NCBI GenBank assembly: GCA_944383835.1
Contig: CALWRE010000008.1
Location: 1 to 43,985, forward strand
Length of the DNA stretch: 43,985 nt
Source: an uncultured Lachnospiraceae bacterium
Lineage (GTDB): Bacteria; Bacillota; Clostridia; Lachnospirales; Lachnospiraceae
Direction of reading: 5' to 3'
Position 1 is the first letter of the stretch, and each line of letters opens with the position of its first letter. Below are positions 23,346 through 30,527 of the stretch, one piece after another. Both the position numbers and the translations under genes were made by a program. The notes beneath the pieces are model-generated. The model had not been told where the DNA came from. It did no database searches and saw only the letters and a list, made by a program, of their open reading frames with translations.

Positions 23346-23747
23346 TCATGCCGCCGCCCGGATATTGTCGTATGCCTGCGCACAGGCATCGATCAGCTGG
23401 CCGCACATGTACTCTCCAAACTTGGCGATATGCGCCTGTTCTTCGCTTAACCCCAGCTTGGCCTGCATCCATTTGTAGGCCTGCCGCTTTGACATCAGCC
23501 CGCTTTTCCACATCCAGTCGAACGCTTTGTGGGCCTCGATACGCTTATGCCGCAAATCTCCATTGGCTAAGGTTCCCATCGGGAGCCTGGATTTTCGGTG
23601 GGCTGCGACGTAGGCGTCGCATTTCGGGTACCGGTCGCAAACATAGAGAAAGCCGTTTGTTTTTGCCGCGTCCCCATAGACCGCGCTTGAGGGACGCAGC
23701 GTGGCTTTCGCCCCGCAGTAAGGGCATCGGATTTGTACTTTTTTCAA
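23346..23747 (-). CDS. Zinc-finger protein, DUF3268-like
   Basis: A TTG start (23745-23747), 8 bases after GGAGG, gives 133 residues. The N-terminus has a topoisomerase-type zinc knuckle (CPYCGAKATLRPSS then YVCDRYPKCDAYV). The C-terminal half is helical (KAFDWMWKSGLMSKRQAYKWMQ). This architecture matches the zinc-finger-containing DUF3268 family of phages and mobile elements. Its function is unknown; DNA binding is likely from the knuckle. A near-palindrome at 23774-23795 lies just before its ribosome site. Confidence 0.75.
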   Translation of the reverse strand: MKKVQIRCPYCGAKATLRPSSAVYGDAAKTNGFLYVCDRYPKCDAYVAAHRKSRLPMGTLANGDLRHKRIEAHKAFDWMWKSGLMSKRQAYKWMQAKLGLSEEQAHIAKFGEYMCGQLIDACAQAYDNIRAAA

Positions 23748-23773
23748 AAATATCACCTCCAATACGGTTTGAA

Positions 23774-23795
23774 TACGGATTTAACGCGCATTAAA
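23774..23795 (-). promoter_or_regulatory. Near-palindrome shared with 34887-34908
   Basis: On the minus strand the 22 bases TTTAATGCGCGTTAAATCCGTA (shown in two parts: TTTAATGCGCG and TTAAATCCGTA) match 19 of 22 positions of the plus-strand site at 34887-34908. The first 16 form an imperfect palindrome. It overlaps the stop of gene 23791-24126 and precedes the DUF3268-like gene. It may be an operator. Confidence 0.35.
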
Positions 23796-24126
23796 GCGCG
23801 GGCTCTTTGCCTTGCGCCAGCTGGCGCAGGCGGCAGTCTTTCAGCCAGTCTATGTGCCAAAGAAGCCAGGAGGAATACAGCTCTTCAAAAGCCTGTTCGC
23901 TCAAAACAGCTATACATTCGTCTTTGACCGGCGTATCTCCTGTGAGCCGCCGGAACTGCTCCACGGAAAAGACAAGCGGGGCGCCGTTCCGGTCAGCCGC
24001 CAGCAAATACTCATCGCACTGCTGGTTCTTATATAAGCAAAATTTACATTCGATCCATATGGCATTCCGCCAGTTGCCGCGGGACGCCTGGAGAAATGCA
24101 TACAGCTGTAAAATCTGATTGTTCAT
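23791..24126 (-). CDS. Hypothetical protein, 111 aa
   Basis: This soluble protein contains the string IWIECKFCLYKNQQCDEYLL with three Cys residues, and an FSVEQFRRLTGDTP segment that may be a helix-turn-helix. The start overlaps the stop of a possible small ORF (AATGA), and GGAGG lies 4 bases upstream. I do not recognise a family. It lies downstream of the adhesin terminator and a duplicated leader. Confidence 0.6.
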   Translation of the reverse strand: MNNQILQLYAFLQASRGNWRNAIWIECKFCLYKNQQCDEYLLAADRNGAPLVFSVEQFRRLTGDTPVKDECIAVLSEQAFEELYSSWLLWHIDWLKDCRLRQLAQGKEPAL

Positions 24127-24242
24127 TTTCCCTCCAATTTTAGGACGGGTAAAAAAATACCCTCTACTATTATTATTCGATTTTTTTCCAAAGATCCCCT
24201 TGGCGCCCCTTTCAGGGCATCTCTATCGACAAGCATGTGCAA
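24123..24242 (-). CDS. Possible small coupled ORF, 39 aa
   Basis: A TTG at 24240-24242 follows AGGAGG by 6 bases, and the frame ends in a stop that overlaps the ATG of the next gene. The peptide (VDRDALKGAPRGSLEKN then IIIVEGIFLP) is unlike anything I know. It is partly encoded by the second copy of a duplicated leader, so it may be a by-product of that duplication or a leader peptide. Confidence 0.3.
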   Translation of the reverse strand: MHMLVDRDALKGAPRGSLEKNRIIIVEGIFLPVLKLEGK

Positions 24243-24290
24243 AAAATACCTCCTACTATTATTATCCCTTTTTTCTTTAAAGATCCCCCC
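24151..24290. repeat. Duplicated ~50-bp leader segment
   Basis: The segments 24151-24199 and 24241-24290 are imperfect direct copies about 90 bp apart. Both run AAAAAATACC, C(T)CTACTATTATTAT, a T-rich stretch and AAAGATCCCC. On the minus strand each ends in a ribosome-site-like GTAGGAGG or GTAGAGGG followed by TATTTTTT. Only the upstream copy keeps a perfect AGGAGG. Confidence 0.75.
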
Positions 24291-24320
24291 AGCAGGCACT
24301 TTCAAGGGGAAAAGAAGAAA

Positions 24321-24348
24321 CCGGGACACCCCGTTTGGAATGCCCCGG
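24321..24348 (-). terminator. Intrinsic terminator of the adhesin gene
   Basis: A 12-bp stem with G-U pairs (CCGGGGCATTCC with GGGGTGTCCCGG), loop AAAC, is followed on the minus strand by TTTCTTCTTTT. It starts 15 bases after the adhesin stop codon. Confidence 0.85.
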
Positions 24349-24362
24349 CGTCCTTCTGCCGC

Positions 24363-27300
24363 TTACTTGGAAAGCGTCTGTTTTTTGCGTTTTTTAATAC
24401 ACACGAGGATAATGATCCCCAGGGAAGCGGAAGCGGCCCCTACCCACAGCCAGAGATTTGACGTGTCTCCGGTTTTAGGCGGTTCGGTCGGTTCTTCCGG
24501 TTCCTCCGGCTGTTCCGGTGTGACCGGCTGGTTGATAAAGCCAACGCCGGCCTCGTTTTCAATTAGGACAACCTGGCCGTTTTCGCTGATTTCAAAGTAA
24601 TAGTAGCGGTCATCCTTGACAAATCCCTCCGGGCTGCTCTCCTCGTAGAGAAAGTACCCGTTATATCTCAGCCCATCCAGCCGGTAGACGCCTGTTTCGG
24701 TTTCCTCCAGGTGTTCCACGAAGGTATCGACGCCTTTATCAAAAACCTTGTTCCCGTTGACATCCAGATAAATCCCGAACAGTGCGCCAGACAGGCGGTT
24801 TTCCGGATATGCCGCGTCCACCTTGGTAGTCTGAACCGAGCCGGTAATCCATTTGTTGACCGCCTCGATCTCAATACGCTGATCTTGCTCGCTTACCGTC
24901 ACCTGGAACAATTCGCCGGAGAGGACAAATTGCGGCGGGCAGGATAATTCCTTGATGACCCAGTCGCCAAAGGGGACGTTCAAAAAGGCGAATTCACCCG
25001 ATTCGTCGGATTCAGCAGTCATGAAAGCGGTTTCTTCCGTAAACTCGGTTTCATCCGGGGCAAACAATCCAAAGACCGCACCGGCAATCCCTTCGCCGTC
25101 CTCGCTGACCTTTAAGCCGTAGATGTCCCCACGAATCAGCTCATTTTCAATCGCCTCACCGTCGTTCACGCTGATATGGATAACTGCCGTATCCTGTCCC
25201 TGGTAGGCAAATTCAACGGGATACTTTTCATCGGAAATGATATAGTGGCTATCGGTGGCGTATTCCTTGACATACAGTTTGGAATCCACAGGCACGTCCG
25301 TTTGGAAAGCCGCCTTGCCGTTTTCATCGCAGTAAACAATCTCTAAAAGGCCGTCCGCCGGGATAGTGCTGCCATCCGCGGCCGTCAGATCCTCAGCGGC
25401 ATACAGCCCCCAGGCAACGTGCCGGATTTCGCCATTCATGCCAAGCCCGAAGATTTCGTCCTGTTCCAGAATCTTTTGCAGGTCAATTTCTACCCGCTGC
25501 CGCTCGTTCGTAATATGCGCCTCAGCAGTGGTGATTTCCACATGCTGGCCGGCATAGCTCAGTGTGACCGTAATCGGGTTCGGATTGAGCGTCATGCCGT
25601 AGGGCGCTTTTCGTTCAAAAATCTGATAGGTGGATAGGTAAAGCGGCTCGCTGGTTGCCCAGCCGTCCGGTCCAGTGGTAAGAGTAGTTACCGTATCGCC
25701 TTTGTGGTGACGGAGCACGCCGCCGGAAATCACATCTTCGGTAGCGACCACATCATACACGCCGCCCTCCAGTCCGGACTTGTCATAAACCGGCTGATAG
25801 AGCAGCGGGCTGTCTTCGCCGCCGGCGGTGGAAACGCTCGAAAACACTTCGCCATCCTTGTAAAGAGAAATGGTACCCTTCTGCGGCATATTCTCTTTTT
25901 CTACCACAACGACGGTCACGCCGTCCTCTTCACTGGCGTCTTCCTGCACAATGTTGAAATATACCGGGGTAGAGTCCAGCACATAGGGCTCCACCGTTTC
26001 CACTTCAACCAGCGAATAGCCTTTGCCGTAGGGCAGGCTGAGAGGGGTAATCAGCGTGCCGTCCTCCCCAGTGTAGAAGGTGCTGATTTCCTGGATTTCC
26101 GGGTAGGTAATCGTCATGGTGATTTGATTGCCTTCCGGATCGTACAGTTCATAGCCATGTCCGGCCAGCGGCACCGTATTTCCGGTTTCAGCGTCCTTTT
26201 TGACAACCTTAACGCGGCTTTCAAACTGCGCGTTGTTCAGCAGATACCGGTAGACCTGCCTGTCTTCGGAGATGAAAATGTCAATATCCTTGATAAACTC
26301 GGTCCCTGGTACGCCGGCTTTTGTCTGATGAAGCCGGTACCAGCCGTATGGGAAGTCTTTGCTTTCCGCATATCCGTATTCATCGCAAATCAGGATATCC
26401 CGTTCGGTTTCTTCCGCGTTTTCATAGGAGCCGGCATCACGCAGGAACAACTGGAACTCCGCGCCCTGCTCCGGCGTCTCAACCCCTGTGGAACCGTCGT
26501 CGCTGTGCTTCAGGACCGCCACGCGGCCCTTGATCACCTGTTCACCCGCGTCCACCGCGATTTCGTTGTATTCCAGTTCGTACAGCTCCGGTTCCGCACC
26601 GACATGGTAAACCTCCGGGTTCAGCAGGTAGCCCTCGCTGGGTTCTATCTCCTTGATGGTCCAATCATCGCCGCAGACATACCAATCCGTTGTAAATTCA
26701 CCGTTCGGCCCGGTAAAATAACTGCCCACCAGCTGCCCGCCTTTGTATACGCCGTATTCGGCGTTTTCCAGGCCGGCGTCGCCCTGGGCCGTACCCGTTT
26801 CCATATCGGATTTCGTCAGAGTGGCACGCCATTTTTTCAGTACATTGTCGAACGACTTGTGCGTTACCTTATTCCATTCAATCGCGGCCTGCTGTGCTTC
26901 CGGCACCATATATTTTTCCTCAACTCCGACTTCTTCCAGCGTGTAAGGCGTATCGCCGGAGATCAAAACATCCTCGAAGGTGGCGACGCCGCGCTCATCG
27001 GTTACTGCATATTCATCCACCGCCAAACCGGACAGGCTGGTACCATACAAATGGAATGTCTTATCCTCCACAAAGCCGTCCTCAGCGGTTTTGGTAACGG
27101 TCAAATCCCCGCGCTTGAGGGTATTGCTGAAGGTCACAGTGCTCGTTTGGCCCGGAAGAACCGTCACCCGTTTGGTTGCCTGCGGCTCATATTTATCCTC
27201 CGTCAGCTCGGTTACTTCATAAACGCCCGGCCGCAGGTTTTCCAGCAGGAAGGTCCCGTCCGCCTGGGTGCGGATATCCTGATCGACGCCTTCCCCGGAA

Positions 27301-28364
27301 ATGTGGAACGGGATATCTTCCACCTTTCCGTCCTCGCTGGTTTTTACCAGCTTGACGCTGCCGAACGCTTCGGTTTTGATGTTTACATAGAACCGGACCG
27401 GGTCATCCAGGCCGGTTACCATTGTTTGATAGCCCGGCGTTCCCCATAAAAGAAGTGGGTTATTGGGAAGCGCAATATTTTTCTTATACTCAAAGAGAAC
27501 TGGATTTTGAATGATTTCGGTTGAGGTAAAGGTGTATTGGTTCCCCTTCCGGGTAACGCTCACATCCCCGCCGCCGACTTTTTCCAGATCGACGCCGATA
27601 TTGTTGCTGTCTGTCAGAGTGAGGCTGTACTTTTTCGTGGAACTGTCGTATTTCAGTTCATACGTCGGCGCATCTTCTCTGTCTGTGCTGGAGAAACTGG
27701 GGACAGTCGCATGTTTGGACATCTGCTGTAAAATCCACTGATAGGCCCTTTCGTAGCTTGTCCCCTTGATGGCCTTGTAGAACTGGTCGGCTTTGATCGG
27801 GCCGTTGTCCACCAGTTTCGTGGGGCTTTTCCGCAGCCCCTGCTGGTACTCCCAGATAATTGCCTGGGTGGCGTAGAAAAAGTCGTCGTCATTGATTCCG
27901 GAAATGGGAAGGGCTTTCCCCGGCTGCCAGCCGTTTGCCAGCGCCAGACGAATACCATCTCGGGCAACAATAGGAAGATTCATAAAATAATCTGAATTAT
28001 TTCCATTCTCAGAAATATAGTTCTGTCCGCTTCCAAAGTCCACGCCATACTCAATACAGTAAACCCACTGTTCGTCTGTATTGAACTGTGTGTAGAGATA
28101 CAGATGCCCGCGGGCGGCCGAACCGCCATACGCCTGGAAATAGGTGCTGCCGTCGGAACGGTAGCGCAGGGCGTAATCGTCCGGGTTGCTGTAGACCTTG
28201 GAACCGTCATAGCCCACAAACTGCCGACCTACACGGGCTAATACTTTTTCACCACTGGCATAGTCAAATGCGAAAGCGTTTAAAGGGACTGCCGCTATCA
28301 GCATAACAACAGTCAGCAGCACCGCCATTAGTTTTTTCCCTTTGGCTGAGATGCTTTTCTTCAT
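24363..28364 (-). CDS. Thioester-domain, Cna-B repeat surface adhesin
   Basis: The ATG at 28362-28364 gives 1333 residues and follows AAGGAAGG. A signal peptide ends near residue 33 (AVPLNAFAF). Residues about 40-240 look like a thioester domain: Cys103 in VYCIEYG and Gln167 in ATQAIIWEY would form the Cys-Gln thioester that binds host surface groups covalently. A series of about nine Cna-B/SpaA-like domains follows (KLVKTSEDG, TKTAEDG, LKHSDDG, KVVKKDAETG, LKVSEDG, TKVDAAYP starts). The C-terminus has a PPKTGD sorting signal, a hydrophobic helix and KKRKKQ. The protein would be anchored to the wall by a sortase that recognises a non-LPXTG motif; no sortase gene is in the window. It may promote mating contact or host adhesion. 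Confidence 0.9.
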   Translation of the reverse strand: MKKSISAKGKKLMAVLLTVVMLIAAVPLNAFAFDYASGEKVLARVGRQFVGYDGSKVYSNPDDYALRYRSDGSTYFQAYGGSAARGHLYLYTQFNTDEQWVYCIEYGVDFGSGQNYISENGNNSDYFMNLPIVARDGIRLALANGWQPGKALPISGINDDDFFYATQAIIWEYQQGLRKSPTKLVDNGPIKADQFYKAIKGTSYERAYQWILQQMSKHATVPSFSSTDREDAPTYELKYDSSTKKYSLTLTDSNNIGVDLEKVGGGDVSVTRKGNQYTFTSTEIIQNPVLFEYKKNIALPNNPLLLWGTPGYQTMVTGLDDPVRFYVNIKTEAFGSVKLVKTSEDGKVEDIPFHISGEGVDQDIRTQADGTFLLENLRPGVYEVTELTEDKYEPQATKRVTVLPGQTSTVTFSNTLKRGDLTVTKTAEDGFVEDKTFHLYGTSLSGLAVDEYAVTDERGVATFEDVLISGDTPYTLEEVGVEEKYMVPEAQQAAIEWNKVTHKSFDNVLKKWRATLTKSDMETGTAQGDAGLENAEYGVYKGGQLVGSYFTGPNGEFTTDWYVCGDDWTIKEIEPSEGYLLNPEVYHVGAEPELYELEYNEIAVDAGEQVIKGRVAVLKHSDDGSTGVETPEQGAEFQLFLRDAGSYENAEETERDILICDEYGYAESKDFPYGWYRLHQTKAGVPGTEFIKDIDIFISEDRQVYRYLLNNAQFESRVKVVKKDAETGNTVPLAGHGYELYDPEGNQITMTITYPEIQEISTFYTGEDGTLITPLSLPYGKGYSLVEVETVEPYVLDSTPVYFNIVQEDASEEDGVTVVVVEKENMPQKGTISLYKDGEVFSSVSTAGGEDSPLLYQPVYDKSGLEGGVYDVVATEDVISGGVLRHHKGDTVTTLTTGPDGWATSEPLYLSTYQIFERKAPYGMTLNPNPITVTLSYAGQHVEITTAEAHITNERQRVEIDLQKILEQDEIFGLGMNGEIRHVAWGLYAAEDLTAADGSTIPADGLLEIVYCDENGKAAFQTDVPVDSKLYVKEYATDSHYIISDEKYPVEFAYQGQDTAVIHISVNDGEAIENELIRGDIYGLKVSEDGEGIAGAVFGLFAPDETEFTEETAFMTAESDESGEFAFLNVPFGDWVIKELSCPPQFVLSGELFQVTVSEQDQRIEIEAVNKWITGSVQTTKVDAAYPENRLSGALFGIYLDVNGNKVFDKGVDTFVEHLEETETGVYRLDGLRYNGYFLYEESSPEGFVKDDRYYYFEISENGQVVLIENEAGVGFINQPVTPEQPEEPEEPTEPPKTGDTSNLWLWVGAASASLGIIILVCIKKRKKQTLSK

Positions 28365-28391
28365 AGGCAAAAAACCTTCCTTTCTAAACAA

Positions 28392-28421
28392 AAAGGACAT
28401 CCCTTAATCGGAATGTCCTTT
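28392..28421 (-). terminator. Terminator-like hairpin abutting the adhesin leader
   Basis: AAAGGACAT pairs with ATGTCCTTT over a 12-base loop whose CC/GG can pair as well. On the minus strand TTGTTT follows and leads into the adhesin ribosome site. It lies 19 bases after the lipoprotein stop, so it partly separates lipoprotein and adhesin expression. Confidence 0.75.
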
Positions 28422-28439
28422 GTTGCAGATATTTAATTT

Positions 28440-29204
28440 TCAGTAAAGTAAATAGAATACATACGCTCCGTTTTCCATTGGTTCAATATAGATGGTAAAA
28501 GAGGTAATCGGATTTCCTCCGCAGCTTTCCATATATTCATCTGTGTAAAGCGTCACTAAATCATAAAGCTGTGTTTTCAGCCGTTCCCCCTGTATATTTT
28601 GATTTCCAACGACAACTGTACCCCACGAAGAGTTGTCCGGGGTTATCAATGTTCCATCCTGATACTGCACCCGATGGGCCCAGCCCATTTCAGTTTCCCC
28701 GATTTGTACCATTTCCGCCTTGATTTGTTCGATATCGAAGGGGAAATCGTAAATGCTTTTTGCCGGCGCGGGCTGCTCAGATGCTTCCGGTTCCGGCGCT
28801 GGAGTTTCCTCTTCTGGGGACGGCGCCGGCTGTGTGCTTGATGGAGCAGGCGCGGACGAAGCGCTGCCGGCGCTTTCCGGCGGATTGGTTTGTTCCGGTG
28901 TGGCCGGCGGCTTTTGCTCCGAAGACGCGGCGGCTTCCCTGGAAGCCGTACCCGGCCGGCTGGAAGGGGCCCGGCCCTCCGCAGATCCGGGAGACTGGAT
29001 GGGGGAACTGCCGCTGCTTGAAGCGGACGGCCCCTCCGGCAAAGCACTCTCGCTCCGGCTGGGCGCCACGGAAGACGTGCCGGAGGCTGTTCCCGCTGAA
29101 TCCAGCAGTGAAGAAGAAACGGCGGCGTCCGGCGGCGCCTCTGACCGGCAGCCTGTCATGGCCGCCAGCAAAGCGGCAAGCAAGACGAAGAGGATTTTAC
29201 GCAT
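28440..29204 (-). CDS. Lipoprotein with Ser/Pro/Glu-rich stalk
   Basis: The ATG at 29202-29204 follows GGGAGG by 8 bases and gives 254 residues. A lipoprotein signal peptide ends at Cys19 (LLAAMTGCRS). Residues about 25-155 are low-complexity Ser, Pro, Ala and Glu, probably a wall-spanning stalk. The last 95 residues (FDIEQIKAEMVQIGETEMGW, ENGAYVFYLLY) form a small globular domain I do not recognise. The gene precedes the adhesin gene and has its own likely promoter. It may be a surface accessory factor of the mating apparatus or an exclusion protein; that is inference. Confidence 0.75.
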   Translation of the reverse strand: MRKILFVLLAALLAAMTGCRSEAPPDAAVSSSLLDSAGTASGTSSVAPSRSESALPEGPSASSSGSSPIQSPGSAEGRAPSSRPGTASREAAASSEQKPPATPEQTNPPESAGSASSAPAPSSTQPAPSPEEETPAPEPEASEQPAPAKSIYDFPFDIEQIKAEMVQIGETEMGWAHRVQYQDGTLITPDNSSWGTVVVGNQNIQGERLKTQLYDLVTLYTDEYMESCGGNPITSFTIYIEPMENGAYVFYLLY

Positions 29205-29246
29205 GGAGCATCCCTCCCAACTATGGAATTTTTCGTCTTTGCTTAT

Positions 29247-29276
29247 ATAATACGACCAAACGCCGCCGTTTTTCAA
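29247..29276 (-). promoter_or_regulatory. Likely promoter of the lipoprotein-adhesin unit
   Basis: On the minus strand TTGAAA (29271-29276) and TATTAT (29247-29252) are spaced by 18 bp, just after the stop of the S1-domain gene. The leader to the lipoprotein ATG would be about 35 bases. Confidence 0.55.
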
Positions 29277-29279
29277 CAA

Positions 29280-30509
29280 TTAAAGATTTTGGCGGATAAT
29301 ACGGGTAATGATCCCCATAGCCACGCCGCGCTCCTCATCAATGCCGGTAACGACAAAGCTGACGTCGTCCTTTTTCCCGGGACGGCGGCGGTCGTAGCAG
29401 GAATGAGCAATGGCGTTGACTCCGTTGGCAAGCCGGATATACACCACGCCCTTGTGGACGTCGGTAACGTTCCCGGCATACTTGCCCTGGACCCGGCACA
29501 GGCGGAGATTGTCCTGCCTTGCGCCGGATACGCTTCGGACGTCCGCTTTGATGGAAATATGCTCGATATCCTCCCGCTTTACGCTGAGGATACGCGCCAG
29601 TACCTGTCCGCCTACCGAAAAGCGTTCGCGGGCGTCGCCGATCCAGTCCCAGGACAAATCGCGCGCCATCACAGTGGTTTCCACGCCAAACGCTTCGATG
29701 CGGACCGCCTTTTCGCTGACGGCGATTATCCTTGCCTGGACAATCCGGCCGTCATAAATACGGTATTCCCCGGCGTCGTCAGTGTCCATGTAGAAGATTT
29801 TGCGCTTTTTCAGCATGGCCTCCTTGCGGCTGGCGACAACGCTGCGGGTTTTGGAATCAATCCCCTTTACAACGAAGTCGATTTCCGCGCCCAGCATCCG
29901 GCTTAACAGCTTGTGCTGCCGCACGATCATCGCCGTATATTCGTCCCCGGTGAGATTGTTCTGATACCCCATCACCATCTCTTTCAATGGGATTACAATG
30001 CGGAAACCCTTGTAATCCGCCACAGCGACGGTCTTCCCGCTGTCCGTCTGCTCCAGGCCTCCCAGCCTCCCGGTCAGCATCCGCCGGGTGCGGTAGGCAT
30101 TGTGGATTTCATGCCAGACAATATCCGCAAGGCTTTCTTCGGTTTCCACATCGGTTCCCGCCTCCAGTGTCAGGATTGGCGAGGAACGCGGCGGCGCGGG
30201 ATCTGGTTTTGAAACAGGGGACCCAGCGGCCGGCTCTTCACTGGCCGGCAGGGTTTCCTCTGTGGGTGCGGCCTCCGGTGCTTCAGGGGCGGGTACATGA
30301 TCGGTTTCCTCAACAGCCGCTTTTTTGCGGCGGGTGCGTTTCGGCTTGGGCGCTTCCATGGCTTCGGCGGGAGGATCCTCGGCGTTTTCTGAAACCGGCT
30401 CCCACGCGGCGTCTGTCTGTCCATCTGCTTCCTCCGTTTCAGCGGCCGGGAGTTCAGGCTGTTCCGTGAATTCCCCGGTTGCTTCTAAATTTTCTGTTTC
30501 TTTCGGCAT
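29280..30509 (-). CDS. S1-domain RNA-binding protein of the ICE
   Basis: This 409-residue protein has an AGGAGG ribosome site. Residues 1-130 are disordered, rich in Glu, Pro and Ala, with one basic patch (KPKRTRRKKAA). The remainder contains S1-like OB segments: DYKGFRIVIPLKEMV, then GGQVLARILSVKRED, and a last, clearest one, QGKYAGNVTDVHKGVVYIRL with GVNAIAHS. It resembles ribosomal protein S1-like proteins found next to coupling-protein genes in Clostridial ICEs. It may bind element RNA or ssDNA and affect translation or transfer. It begins 19 bases after the VirD4 stop. Confidence 0.75.
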   Translation of the reverse strand: MPKETENLEATGEFTEQPELPAAETEEADGQTDAAWEPVSENAEDPPAEAMEAPKPKRTRRKKAAVEETDHVPAPEAPEAAPTEETLPASEEPAAGSPVSKPDPAPPRSSPILTLEAGTDVETEESLADIVWHEIHNAYRTRRMLTGRLGGLEQTDSGKTVAVADYKGFRIVIPLKEMVMGYQNNLTGDEYTAMIVRQHKLLSRMLGAEIDFVVKGIDSKTRSVVASRKEAMLKKRKIFYMDTDDAGEYRIYDGRIVQARIIAVSEKAVRIEAFGVETTVMARDLSWDWIGDARERFSVGGQVLARILSVKREDIEHISIKADVRSVSGARQDNLRLCRVQGKYAGNVTDVHKGVVYIRLANGVNAIAHSCYDRRRPGKKDDVSFVVTGIDEERGVAMGIITRIIRQNL

Positions 30510-30527
30510 AGGCTACCTCCTATAAAT

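Noticed and set aside
25704-27449. Plus-strand frame of 581 codons inside the adhesin gene
   Set aside because: It is the mirror of the repetitive Cna-B coding sequence. There is no ribosome site or recognisable domain, and codon bias of the real strand explains it.
28753-29299. Plus-strand frames opposite the lipoprotein gene
   Set aside because: They arise from the Ser/Pro/Glu low-complexity stalk, which is open in several frames. The lipoprotein frame has the lipobox and a good ribosome site.
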